From contig JAOTWK010000180.1 in assembly GCA_029862935.1 (NCBI GenBank), positions 1 to 7,056 on the forward strand: a stretch of DNA of 7,056 bases. Direction: 5' to 3'. The notes beneath the pieces are model-generated. The model was not told where the DNA came from. It did no database searches and was given only the letters and a program-made list of their open reading frames with translations. A program made the position numbers and the translations under genes. Positions 1 through 6,020 of the stretch are shown here, in pieces; within the stretch, counting starts at the first letter, position 1, and every line of letters begins with the position of its first letter. Origin of the DNA: Gemmatimonadota bacterium. GTDB taxonomy: Bacteria; Gemmatimonadota; Gemmatimonadetes; Gemmatimonadales; GWC2-71-9.

Positions 1-184
1 CCACTACAGAACTCCCGAGCGCAGCGAGTTCCAGTGCGATCGTCCCTGGGCCAGTCGCAAGGTCGAGCGACCGAGATCCTCCAATACGAATAATAGCGTC
101 GATTCGCTCATAGAAAGACGCGGGAAGCCCCGGGCGATAGGCCGCGTAGTCCTCGCTGTGTCTTCCGAAATCTATATTGGTCAT
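1..184 (-). CDS. Class I SAM-dependent methyltransferase, N-terminal part (runs off the left edge)
   Basis: From ATG at 184 an open frame of 61 codons continues off the window without a stop. It begins MTNIDFGRHSEDYAAYRPG and contains LDLATGPGTIALEL at about residues 40-53. This is a motif I glycine loop (D-x-x-x-G-x-G) of class I methyltransferases, which binds S-adenosylmethionine. The early acidic and aromatic segment with YRPG is typical of small-molecule or quinone-type methyltransferases of the Methyltransf_11/25 kind. The substrate cannot be inferred. Its start lies 13 bases after the stop of the Rieske-flavodoxin gene with no intact attC between, so the two now form one unit. The Shine-Dalgarno sequence is weak, which would fit translational coupling to the gene upstream. 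Family call confident from motif I; specific function unknown. Confidence 0.8.
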   Translation of the reverse strand, partial: MTNIDFGRHSEDYAAYRPGLPASFYERIDAIIRIGGSRSLDLATGPGTIALELAALGSSVV

Positions 185-195
185 GAGTGGCTAGA

Positions 196-278
196 GCCTA
201 ATCGCGCCGCTCAAGCCCGGAGGCCTTCCGACCTCCTCTTTCGAACTCGGGCGCGGGACTCCTCTGCAGGCGTTCGGC
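196..278 (-). other. Degenerate attC-like element overlapping the 3' end of the Rieske gene
   Basis: GCCTAAT (196-202) and GTTCGGC (272-278) each look like an attC core 7-mer with one substitution (expected GCCTAAC and GTTAGGC). Complementary blocks nest between them: CGCC 205-208 with GGCG 269-272, GCCCG 215-219 with CGGGC 248-252, and GGAGG 219-223 with CCTCC 232-236. The left arm also resembles the left arm of the attC at 6021. About the last 26 residues of the Rieske protein are read through it, and the methyltransferase starts 11 bases beyond it, as at a normal cassette junction. The broken AAC/GTT triplets suggest it is no longer recombined efficiently. Chance resemblance in GC-rich DNA remains possible. 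Confidence 0.35.
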
Positions 279-1292
279 CAGATCCAGGCAGCGGTCGAGC
301 AGCGCCCGCGCACCGTCGTGCAGCTCTTCGCTGCGCATGACCATCTCAACGTTGCGCTCCATGTCCTCCGCGCTCCACCCGCGGCTGTGGGCAATGTACG
401 GAAACTGGGGAAACTGCATGCCCAGCTCGCCAAAGAACTGCATCATCTGCCCCGCCACGGCCTGGATGTTGTCCTGCCCACCGGTCACTATGAACCCCGC
501 AACCTTGTCCTTCAGCATAACGCGGTTCTTGAGCGTGATTTGGTTCTGCACTGTGTTCAGCCGCTCCGCCATCTTGAAGTACAACGAACTTGCCGCGCCC
601 CAGCGAATCGGCGTTGCAACCAGTACGACGTCGGCCCAGAATACCAGGTCCTCGTAGACCGCGTGCATACCGTCAGTCGGATCCATCTGTGAGATGCTAC
701 ACGGCCAGGTGCAGGCCTTTGCGCTCTTGGAGTAGTATCCTTCGCAGGCACGGAAGGACAACTCGCGCAGTCTGACAATGCGCGCCTCCAGAGAGTGCTT
801 CATGCGCGCGTGTTCAAGCGCGCTTTCTAGCAGCGCCTCGGACGTTGAATAGCGCGGGTACTTGTTGTCCATTACAGTGGTCGAGATGCCGACCACGCGA
901 AGCGGTCCGGGCTGGCGTCTGGTGTCGCGATCGAGCGGATGCGGCGCGTGCGCCAGCTTGTTGCGACCGGTGGCCGGCGTGGCGAGCACCAGAAGCCGGC
1001 CGCCTTCCACCTTGAATTCGAAACGCGGCACCCGGTCCTCCTCGTAGCCGGGTTCCCCTTTGCCTGTAATGCGATGAAACTTCCAGTTGTGCCACGGGCA
1101 GACGATGTAGTCGCCGTCGAGCGTGCCCTGCCCAAGGGGTCCGCCCACATGGTTGCAAGCACCGTGGATCGCCCCGAAGCTCCCGCCAACGCACGAAAGT
1201 GCAATCTTCGTGCGTCCTACGAGTACTTGCTGGAGTGGCTTCTTCGACAATTCAGCCACTTCACCCACGTCGTGCCACTTTTTATCATTCAT
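198..1292 (-). CDS. Rieske [2Fe-2S] domain fused to NAD(P)H-dependent FMN reductase / flavodoxin-fold domain
   Basis: A 364-aa two-domain protein. Residues 1 to about 105 form a Rieske ferredoxin-like domain with both cluster motifs: C46-x-H48 (CNHVGGPLG) and C65-P-W-H68 (CPWHNWKF), 16 residues apart, the usual ligands of a [2Fe-2S] cluster. After a proline/arginine-rich linker (about 107-130), residues 131 to about 340 resemble the flavodoxin-like NADPH-dependent FMN reductase family: a beta strand VVGIST at the phosphate-loop position, a cysteine patch (C183, C194, C198), and YEDLVFWADVVLVATPIRWG followed by K240. A flavin-to-iron-sulphur electron relay is inferred; the partner is unknown. 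GAGGGAG six bases before the ATG supports the start. The cassette begins at the attC core at 1317. The last 26 residues (RSPAPEFERGG and onward) look like read-through of a decayed attC rather than a folded tail. Confidence 0.85.
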   Translation of the reverse strand: MNDKKWHDVGEVAELSKKPLQQVLVGRTKIALSCVGGSFGAIHGACNHVGGPLGQGTLDGDYIVCPWHNWKFHRITGKGEPGYEEDRVPRFEFKVEGGRLLVLATPATGRNKLAHAPHPLDRDTRRQPGPLRVVGISTTVMDNKYPRYSTSEALLESALEHARMKHSLEARIVRLRELSFRACEGYYSKSAKACTWPCSISQMDPTDGMHAVYEDLVFWADVVLVATPIRWGAASSLYFKMAERLNTVQNQITLKNRVMLKDKVAGFIVTGGQDNIQAVAGQMMQFFGELGMQFPQFPYIAHSRGWSAEDMERNVEMVMRSEELHDGARALLDRCLDLAERLQRSPAPEFERGGRKASGLERRD

Positions 1293-1316
1293 CGGCGCTC
1301 CCTCTATCGTTCATCC

Positions 1317-1415
1317 GGCTAACGTCTCGCGATTCTACTGCACGGCCCGCCCGATGACAAGCGCGCAGCGCGTACCGAAATGTCCTTCCATGTCAGTAGC
1401 AATCGCTTGTTAGCT
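1317..1415 (-). other. attC: attC site of the sulfatase-fragment cassette
   Basis: GGCTAAC at 1317-1323 and GTTAGCT at 1409-1415 delimit a 99-bp element. The arms are complementary: GCGATTCTACTG near the left pairs with CAGTAGCAATCGC near the right, with one extrahelical base as is usual in attC. It lies 3' of the broken sulfatase and 25 bases upstream of the Rieske gene start. The sulfatase-frame ORF reads right through it to a TAG at 1319. Confidence 0.9.
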
Positions 1416-1824
1416 AGCGGTGATTCTCTAGCCTGCCAGCCAAAATCGGTGCGGTAACCAGCGTCGGAGAGCATCTCGGCCATGGTGACCTCCCATTGCG
1501 TCAGGCCGTAGATCGGAGTCTCGATCGGAATCGACCCGTTACCGGTGCGGACGGCATAGCGCCCCGTCATGATCGCCGCACGACTGGGCGTGCATTGGGC
1601 TTCGACATTGAAATTGAGAAGGCGCATGCCCTCGCTCGCCAGTTTGTCGATGCGCGGCGTGGGCGCCCCGCGAAGAACGCCACCGCCGTACACCCAAGCT
1701 CTCCCCAACCAAAATTGTCCATAAACACCAGAACAATGTTTGGCTTGGTAGGCTGTGCGTTGGATGTGCCGACAAACAGAGCGCAGGCCATCATGGTGAG
1801 CAGCAAGGTCGTTCTTAGCTTCAT
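1319..1824 (-). pseudogene. Secreted arylsulfatase, N-terminal fragment with a frameshift
   Basis: From ATG 1824 (AAGGA five bases upstream) the frame gives a signal peptide, MKLRTTLLLTMMACALF then VGTSNAQ, and the sulfatase opening PNIVLVFMDNFGWGELG. At the CCC run 1693-1695 (GGG on the coding strand) one base appears lost. Homology resumes in another frame with VYGGGVLRGAPTPRIDKLA and the formylglycine signature C-T-P-S-R at 1594-1580, then TGRYAVRTG and AEMLSDAGYRT. Homology stops around 1448, where family members normally continue into a GKWH-type motif, and the attC starts at 1415. Type I sulfatases are roughly 450-550 residues; only about 125 are present, so the metal and substrate sites are incomplete. 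The intact enzyme would be exported and hydrolyse sulfate esters; this copy should not. A sequencing error in the G run could explain the frameshift but not the missing C-terminal three quarters. Confidence 0.85.
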
Positions 1825-1861
1825 AGCTTTCCTTCTTCTCTGGAGCCTCGGTACGATGGCC

Positions 1862-1992
1862 AGCTAACGTGTGCATCAGCCGCGCAGCGGCCTGGCGCGC
1901 CGCTGGCCATCTTCATGTCTTCAATTCTTTTCTCTAGCCTGTCACGCCAGCGGTGTGACAGGCCGAGTCGGCGGCTGAATGCGCGGGTTGGG
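1862..1992 (-). other. attC: attC site of the DUF1579 cassette
   Basis: AGCTAAC at 1862-1868 and GTTGGGC at 1986-1992 bound a 131-bp element. The left arm GTGTGCATCAGCCGC pairs with the right arm GCGGCTGAATGCGCG with one unpaired base, and GGCCTGGC pairs approximately with GACAGGCC further in. The core GTTGGGC differs from the GTTAG type used elsewhere but still fits GTTRRRY. Confidence 0.9.
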
Positions 1993-2023
1993 CCGCGATT
2001 GGTTCATGCCAACAAGGCCGCGT

Positions 2024-2485
2024 TCAGATTCGCTTGTACGTGGCCTCGAACAGCACCTTCCAGTCTTGTCCATCCGGCGACATTTCCATCATCCCCTTCA
2101 TGGTTCCAGGGATCGAAAGGTCGGAGGTCATGCGCGCGTGCATCCCTGGGCCGCCGTGGGCGAGGATGAGCACGTCACCGTTGAATCCTCCGACGAATAC
2201 CTCGGGAGGTGAACCCATGCAGTCGAACCAATGGAGGGAGTAGCGGTCCTCCTTGGGGTCGTAAGTGTAGACACCGTGCCCGGTGAACGTGATGGCACCG
2301 TCACGCTCTTGTTCGTACTCGGAAATGAGGACGAATCCACCGAGGCCGATCTCGTGCTTGTTTCTTCCGATTGCCACTCCACCTTTCGGATCCCACTGGG
2401 AAGGATGCATGGTCTCCTCTCCTTCCCAGGATCCGGCAAGCACTTCTAGCTTGAGGTGACCAGCTGACGGCTTTGGTATATTCAT
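2024..2485 (-). CDS. DUF1579-like protein (hypothetical, probable ligand-binding barrel)
   Basis: A 153-aa protein without a signal peptide or membrane segment. The pattern LEVLAGSWEGEETMHPSQWD near the N-terminus, then a glycine-rich LGGFVLISEYEQERDG, then GHGVYTYDPKEDRYSLHWFD matches the conserved layout of DUF1579/DUF1579-like proteins, whose function is not established. The alternating beta-strand pattern suggests a small barrel. GAAGGAG about six bases before ATG 2485 supports the start, 48 bases inside its cassette boundary at 2533. It stands alone between two attC sites, so the context gives no functional clue. The family call rests on motif recall, not a search. Confidence 0.75.
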   Translation of the reverse strand: MNIPKPSAGHLKLEVLAGSWEGEETMHPSQWDPKGGVAIGRNKHEIGLGGFVLISEYEQERDGAITFTGHGVYTYDPKEDRYSLHWFDCMGSPPEVFVGGFNGDVLILAHGGPGMHARMTSDLSIPGTMKGMMEMSPDGQDWKVLFEATYKRI

Positions 2486-2532
2486 CGGCTACTCCTTCGG
2501 TCTTAAGAGTCTCATGGGTGGCCTTTAGGTGG

Positions 2533-2667
2533 GCCTAACAGTCCAGATGAGCGGCGTGGCCCGCCGAGTGGCACGAGCACCTTCTCGCCCGAAGGCCAAG
2601 CCACTTCAACCAAATACCAATCCCAAACGGAGAGAAAGGCCACGACCGCTCCATCTGGTAGTTAGCC
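2533..2667 (-). other. attC: attC site of the first VOC cassette
   Basis: GCCTAAC at 2533-2539 and GTTAGCC at 2661-2667 define a 135-bp element, the longest in the window. Left-arm CCAGATGAGCGG and CGTGGCC pair with right-arm CCGCTCCATCTGG and GGCCACG, leaving an extrahelical base and a long loop. It follows the VOC gene stop by 30 bases. Confidence 0.92.
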
Positions 2668-2697
2668 AGTAGCGCTCGGCCCGGTTCGGGCCAGAAC

Positions 2698-3051
2698 TCA
2701 TCGATCCGACCAGACCGCCAATTCATTTCCACTCGGATCGGTGAAGTGAAAGCGCCGTCCACCCGGAAACTCGAACGTCTCCCGAGCGATCCGACCTCCG
2801 TACTCTCTGATTCTCGTTTCAATCTCTTCCAAACTCGTAGCGTAGAGCACGACTAATGGGCCGCCTACCCCAACTTCCGGTACCACGCTAAAACCACCAC
2901 TAAGTCGGCCGTCGGTGAAGCTCGCGTAGTCCGGACCATAGTCAGTAAACTCCCAACCGAAGACCTCCGAGTAAAACCTCTTGGTCTCCTCGATGTTTGT
3001 GGTCGGAAACTCTATGTAATCCACACGAAGGTCTTGTTCTGCTTGGCTCAT
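2698..3051 (-). CDS. VOC-superfamily (glyoxalase/bleomycin-resistance-like) protein
   Basis: A 117-aa single-module vicinal oxygen chelate protein. The start DYIEFPTTNIEETKRFYSEV then FGWEF is the typical beta1-helix opening (F-Y-x-x-V-F-G-W) at residues 11-35. The C-terminus FHFTDPSGNELAVW (101-114) supplies the usual terminal glutamate (E110) and the D-P-x-G-N turn. Residue 14 is Glu where many metal-binding members have His, so metal use is uncertain. Members act as lyases, dioxygenases or drug-binding proteins; nothing here picks one. AGGAG six bases before ATG 3051 supports the start. Its cassette has an unusually long 5' leader (3052-3230). Confidence 0.85.
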   Translation of the reverse strand: MSQAEQDLRVDYIEFPTTNIEETKRFYSEVFGWEFTDYGPDYASFTDGRLSGGFSVVPEVGVGGPLVVLYATSLEEIETRIREYGGRIARETFEFPGGRRFHFTDPSGNELAVWSDR

Positions 3052-3230
3052 AAGTCTCTCCTAGAAATATCGGCAGCCTCACGCGGGAGGGAGGCCTGAC
3101 CACCACTACTACGTTCACAACATGCCAAGGGGGTAGGTATCGTACCCGACAAAGCATAACGAACGGTGATCGTTGAGGCCATAGTCGAGAATAACCTTCC
3201 ACCAGATGACGTCATGACTGCGCGCTGCCC
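3052..3230 (-). other. Long 5' leader of the VOC cassette, no recognised gene
   Basis: About 180 bases separate the cassette boundary from the VOC start, far more than the other leaders (about 8 to 75 bases). A small frame opens at ATG 3215 and ends with TGA overlapping the VOC ATG (ATGA at 3051-3048), but it has no Shine-Dalgarno and a biased Ser/Thr/Arg content. A second frame, from about 3218 to TGA 3115, reads more like protein (DVIWWKVILDYGLNDH then a Tyr/Gly-rich end) but has no good start. It may be the remnant of a lost gene, or it may hold a promoter. I see no convincing -35/-10 pair. Confidence 0.4.
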
Positions 3231-3328
3231 GGCTAACGTTGGCTTCACCTGCAAAGACGTTTGGCGCGGACCTGGCGCAAGCCAGGTGCGTGACGAACGG
3301 CTTTGTCTGGTGCAAGCGCTTGTTAGAT
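3231..3328 (-). other. attC: attC site of the MDR oxidoreductase cassette
   Basis: GGCTAAC at 3231-3237 and GTTAGAT at 3322-3328 bound a 98-bp element. An apical hairpin ACCTGGC-GCAA-GCCAGGT lies at its centre, and the arms around TTCACCTGCAAAGACG and GTCTGGTGCAAGCGC pair imperfectly. The right core supplies the TAA stop of the oxidoreductase gene. Confidence 0.93.
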
Positions 3329-4312
3329 TTTACTGTCATGCTCCACGGTTATCACTACCTGTCCTTTCTTCTGCCCTGATTCGACATACCTGTGAGCCGC
3401 AGCAGCTTCTTTAAGCGGAAACCTCCTGTCTACGCTTGCCTTCAGCTTTCCGGCCTCCACGAGTTCTTTTATGTAAACCAGATCCTCGGTCGTCTCTTTC
3501 AACAACGGAGACAGTGCCTTCTTGCTGCTTGTCAGATTTTGCCACAGTATTCGGAATAATCGCGGCAGACGATGAGTTGCCAAAAGATAGAAACCGTTCT
3601 TGTTCAAAGATCTCGTGCTACCCGAGAACGGACTCGTGCCTACGGTGTCGAAAACGATGTCATACGTCTCACCGAGTCTGCTGAAATCCGCTTTCGTGTA
3701 ATCGATCACCTTGTCGGCTCCCATGGATCTAACCAGCTCTAGTTTCGCGGTGCTGCAGATCCCCGTAACCTCCGCCCCGAAATGTTTGGCCAGCTGTACC
3801 GCAAAAAGACCTACGCCACCAGAAGCACCGAAGACCAGGACCCTCTGTCCGCTCTGGATTCTTCCTTTTCTCAGGAAGAACAACGCGGTCAATGCCCCTT
3901 GCTGAACCGCGGCGGCCCCCTCGGCGGTCATACTGGCCGGTTTCCGCGCCAGTACGCCGTCTTCCGGCATACAGATGTACTCGGCATAAGCACCGGTACT
4001 CATCCCGGGGTAGCCGAAGACCTGGTCACCTAACCTGAAGAGTGTTACATCCTTGCCCACAGCTTCGACTTCCCCGGCCAGCTCGGTTCCCAGCAAGGGT
4101 TGCCTGAGTTTCGTGAGCCCGACATGCATTCCGAAAAGGTAAGCCAGAAGCCGGGTAGGTGCTTTGAAGCTACGCACCCAGCAGTCGTATCTAGTCACCG
4201 TAGTCGCATCGATTCGTATCAGTACCTCATGGTCCTCGGGCCGAGGCTTCTCTACCTCCGCGAGTTGAAGCACCTCCGGAGGCCCGAATTTTTTGTATAC
4301 AACTGCTTTCAT
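3323..4312 (-). CDS. Zinc-independent MDR-family NAD(P)-dependent oxidoreductase (quinone-oxidoreductase-like)
   Basis: A 329-aa medium-chain dehydrogenase/reductase. It opens MKAVVYKKFGPPEVLQL, the standard start of quinone-oxidoreductase-like members, followed by the GroES-like domain with LLGTELAGEV and GDQVFGY. The Rossmann nucleotide-binding motif GASGGVG is at residues 162-168, then AVQLAKHFGAEVTGICS and GADKVIDYTKADF. The GHE zinc motif of alcohol dehydrogenases is absent (GTELAG stands there), so no catalytic zinc is expected. The likely reaction is NADPH-dependent reduction of quinones or enones; the substrate is unknown. ATG 4318 touches the GAGGA directly, whereas ATG 4312 has it six bases upstream, so 4312 is chosen. 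The TAA stop lies in the attC core, so the reading frame ends exactly at the cassette junction. Confidence 0.92.
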   Translation of the reverse strand: MKAVVYKKFGPPEVLQLAEVEKPRPEDHEVLIRIDATTVTRYDCWVRSFKAPTRLLAYLFGMHVGLTKLRQPLLGTELAGEVEAVGKDVTLFRLGDQVFGYPGMSTGAYAEYICMPEDGVLARKPASMTAEGAAAVQQGALTALFFLRKGRIQSGQRVLVFGASGGVGLFAVQLAKHFGAEVTGICSTAKLELVRSMGADKVIDYTKADFSRLGETYDIVFDTVGTSPFSGSTRSLNKNGFYLLATHRLPRLFRILWQNLTSSKKALSPLLKETTEDLVYIKELVEAGKLKASVDRRFPLKEAAAAHRYVESGQKKGQVVITVEHDSKI

Positions 4313-4318
4313 CAGCAT

Positions 4319-4323
4319 TCCTC
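4319..4323 (-). promoter_or_regulatory. Shine-Dalgarno deciding the MDR start
   Basis: GAGGA on the coding strand sits six bases before ATG 4312 but immediately next to ATG 4318, so the shorter 329-residue protein is preferred. Confidence 0.65.
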
Positions 4324-4388
4324 GATACTATCCGCTATCCTGCCATATCAAGAACAGCGAGAGTCAATTCATCCTGTGGGACTGCAGA

Positions 4389-4489
4389 ATCTAACGTGCT
4401 GCGGCTCAGCTGCGGGCGGTGATGGCGCGGTCCTGGCTCTGCCAGGACCGTGACAGCGCCGATCCGTCAGCTGCAGCCGCTAGTTAGGC
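4389..4489 (-). other. attC: attC site of the RimJ/RimL-like acetyltransferase cassette
   Basis: ATCTAAC at 4389-4395 and GTTAGGC at 4483-4489 bound a 101-bp site. GCGGCTCAGCTGC on the left pairs with GTCAGCTGCAGCCGC on the right, with an extrahelical base. The apical stem CGGTCCTGGC-TCT-GCCAGGACCG is perfect. It resembles the attC at 6021 in layout and in the GGCGCGG and CGTGAC blocks. Confidence 0.96.
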
Positions 4490-4503
4490 GGTATGGTCCT
4501 CAT

Positions 4504-5064
4504 CTAGGCCTCTGGCCCAGATAGATAGTACACGCTGACCGCTTGCTCCGTAGCCTGGAAGCACATGACACGGTCTACCTCATGCTCGAACCCGGCCCGA
4601 GCAAGGACCTTTCTCGAGCCCTGGTTGGAGTGTGCGGCTATTGCCAGAATCCTCGGCAACCCGAACCTGCCGAATGCCCAACGGCACGCTGCGATGACGG
4701 CTTCGACGGCGAGCCCCTGGCGCTGGTATGCCTCCGCTACCGCGAAGCCGACCTCGACATCGCCTTCGAACGGGCTCAGCCCGACGTGCCCAATGAGCGT
4801 GCCGTCACTCCGGTGGTCGACTGCCAGGACATAGGGTCCGTGTCGAGGATCCGCTGGTGCTGCGTACTGATCGATCAGGAACTTGAGAACCCCGCGCGCC
4901 TCGACCTCGTCGGCATACACTTGGCTGGGGAGCCACTGCCGAGACGCGGGCTCGTTGCTCAGGGCGTATGCGGATGCCGCATCCCCGAGTTCAAAGGGCC
5001 TCAGGACGAGTGCCTCCGTCTCTATCCGGAACAGCTGCCCCGATTCGCTCTCCACGTTTCCCAC
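4504..5064 (-). CDS. GNAT-family N-acetyltransferase, RimJ/RimL-like
   Basis: A 186-aa protein from the chosen GTG. ALVLRPFELGDAASAYAL is the typical RimJ/RimL-type beta1-helix opening. VGFAVAEAYQRQGLA carries GNAT motif A, the acetyl-CoA pyrophosphate loop (Q-x-x-G-x-A type). A motif B-like segment follows (ILAIAAHSNQGSRKVLARAG then FEHE), with the Asn-x-x-S helix after which the enzyme closes on CoA. It would transfer acetyl from acetyl-CoA to an amine of a protein, antibiotic or metabolite; the acceptor is unknown. The frame is open up to a GTG at 5085, but that straddles the attC core and cannot belong to a mobile cassette gene. GTG 5064, with AAGG a few bases upstream, is preferred; GTG 5055 is an alternative. 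The TAG stop lies 14 bases before its attC. Confidence 0.87.
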   Translation of the reverse strand: MGNVESESGQLFRIETEALVLRPFELGDAASAYALSNEPASRQWLPSQVYADEVEARGVLKFLIDQYAAPADPRHGPYVLAVDHRSDGTLIGHVGLSPFEGDVEVGFAVAEAYQRQGLAVEAVIAACRWAFGRFGLPRILAIAAHSNQGSRKVLARAGFEHEVDRVMCFQATEQAVSVYYLSGPEA

Positions 5065-5076
5065 CGTCCCTTGTCC

Positions 5077-5198
5077 GCCTAACACCTTGCGGATCTGCGG
5101 CCGCTCCCCGACACAGACCGTTTCGTACTACGATAACAATGACTAGCCATTCACCCTCCCAAGCTCACTGAGCGGTCCGCAGCAGCCGCTTGTTAGAG
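5077..5198 (-). other. attC: attC site of the NTR-like protein cassette
   Basis: GCCTAAC at 5077-5083 and GTTAGAG at 5192-5198 bound a 122-bp site. Left-arm CTTGCGGATCTGCGGCCGCTC pairs in blocks with right-arm GAGCGGTCCGCAGCAGCCGC, with mismatches. The central loop (about 5107-5165) is AT-richer and unstructured by eye. It lies 3' of the NTR-like gene and directly abuts the acetyltransferase start region. Confidence 0.9.
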
Positions 5199-5215
5199 AG
5201 CCGCAAGCATGAAGC

Positions 5216-5671
5216 CTATTCCAGCCCCCGCTCTTTGTTCCAACGCCGCCACGGTGATTTACCTGGATCGAATCTCGTAATGGGCTCTCCCAGGATCTCG
5301 AATACGTCCTCCGCTGCATGAACCTGCTTGTTGCCACTGCACATGCCTGTCTCAAAGCGGTATAGCTCACCCGGTCGGGCCACGACCACATAGTACTGCT
5401 CAACTTTGAACTCGTATTCACATGGCGCGTTATTGACAACGAGAGCCCGCTGCTCCACTTCCCCGCTCCACACATCTGTCACATCGAAGAACACAATCCG
5501 ATCCCCATAGCCTGCCTCGATCGCTTTAATGTGTTTGACGCGACCAGCGAATACGGTGCTGCGCTCCAACATTCCGCGATTCAAGATCATCATTTCACAT
5601 GAGCACGCCTGTACCGACACCGGCGCTACCACACACACGAATATGAACATGGACATGAATACGTATTTCAT
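5216..5671 (-). CDS. Exported TIMP/NTR-like cysteine protein
   Basis: A 151-aa protein. Residues 1-22 form a signal peptide (MKYVFMSMFIFVCVVAPVSV then QA), and the predicted mature protein begins CSCE. The C23-x-C25 start, STVFAGRVKHIKA, FFDVTDVWSGEVEQ, then C84 within NNAPCEYEFKVEQYYVVVARPG, and a final C111 in ETGMCSG follow the order seen in bacterial members of the TIMP/netrin (NTR) fold. Cysteines would pair after export in an oxidising compartment. VQAC is a poor lipobox, so a soluble protein is slightly favoured over a lipoprotein. The role of bacterial NTR proteins is not established; protease inhibition is only an analogy with animal TIMPs. The start lies eight bases after the cassette core with no clear Shine-Dalgarno. 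Met6 or Met8 could also serve but would shorten the signal peptide. The DNA looks AT-richer than its neighbours. Confidence 0.78.
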   Translation of the reverse strand: MKYVFMSMFIFVCVVAPVSVQACSCEMMILNRGMLERSTVFAGRVKHIKAIEAGYGDRIVFFDVTDVWSGEVEQRALVVNNAPCEYEFKVEQYYVVVARPGELYRFETGMCSGNKQVHAAEDVFEILGEPITRFDPGKSPWRRWNKERGLE

Positions 5672-5678
5672 GACGGCT

Positions 5679-5796
5679 CTCTAACGTCCTGGCGCTCTGC
5701 TGCGGCGCCAACTATCGATCCTTAAAACCTCGATTTACACAATCGCTCAAAACAGCTCGAACTCTCGTGCGCCGCTGTAGCAGCGCCTAGTTAGGA
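5679..5796 (-). other. attC: attC site of the small membrane protein cassette
   Basis: CTCTAAC at 5679-5685 and GTTAGGA at 5790-5796 define a 118-bp element. TGGCGCTCTGCTGCGGCGCC pairs in blocks with GCGCCGCTGTAGCAGCGCC on the right. The right core overlaps the last codons and TAA stop of the 72-aa gene. Confidence 0.9.
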
Positions 5797-6009
5797 GGTG
5801 CTCCGCTTCTTCCGCTGCATAATCGTAAAGGCGACTACGCCTCCCAAAACAACTCCGACTCGAATCCCGTTCTTGATGTCACCAATTGCACTTCCAATAA
5901 TCCCGCCCAATGCACCACCTACCAGGATACAAGGCACGGCAATTCGGAGAGTGGCTCCGACGGTCATGCGGGAAACTCTTGAATTCTTGTCCGCTCCCTG
6001 TAGGGCCAT
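5791..6009 (-). CDS. Small glycine-zipper membrane protein, hypothetical
   Basis: A 72-aa protein of unrecognised family. Residues about 21-42 (TLRIAVPCILVGGALGG then IIGSAIG) form a hydrophobic segment with a glycine-zipper pattern (G-x-x-x-G repeats). Residues about 49-64 (GIRVGVVLGGVVAFTI) form a second one, giving a likely helical hairpin. The tail QRKKRSTS is strongly basic and would favour the cytoplasm. AAGGA eight bases before ATG 6009 supports the start, and the TAA stop is provided by the attC core. As a sole cassette gene it is probably real. Small zipper proteins include toxins, holin-like and envelope proteins, but nothing here selects one. Confidence 0.7.
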   Translation of the reverse strand: MALQGADKNSRVSRMTVGATLRIAVPCILVGGALGGIIGSAIGDIKNGIRVGVVLGGVVAFTIMQRKKRSTS

Positions 6010-6020
6010 TTCCCGCGTCC

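Noticed and set aside
318..692. Plus-strand frames opposite the Rieske-flavodoxin gene
   Set aside because: They are antisense to a region with clear domain motifs and have no independent support.
1825..1876. Sulfatase-frame ATG at 1876 as a genuine start
   Set aside because: It overlaps the neighbouring attC and the residues before the frameshift are nonsense in that frame; the signal peptide is in the frame from 1824.
3156..3182. GCATAAC and GTTGAGG in the VOC leader as another attC
   Set aside because: They are too close together, neither fits the core consensus, and there are no complementary arms.
3206..3213. TGACGTCA palindrome as a possible operator
   Set aside because: Only eight bases, single copy, with no promoter beside it; expected by chance often enough.
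4319..4388. TTGACT in the MDR cassette leader as a promoter -35
   Set aside because: No acceptable -10 occurs at 16-18 bases; a TTGATA/TAGTAT pair nearby has only 15-base spacing.
4543..5082. 179-codon plus-strand open frame opposite the acetyltransferase
   Set aside because: The minus frame has clear GNAT motifs and cassette logic; the plus frame has no recognisable motif and is a GC-rich shadow.
5065..5085. GTG at 5085 as the start of the RimJ/RimL-like gene
   Set aside because: It spans the attC core, so it would be lost or changed on each cassette move; in-cassette GTG starts with a ribosome site exist.
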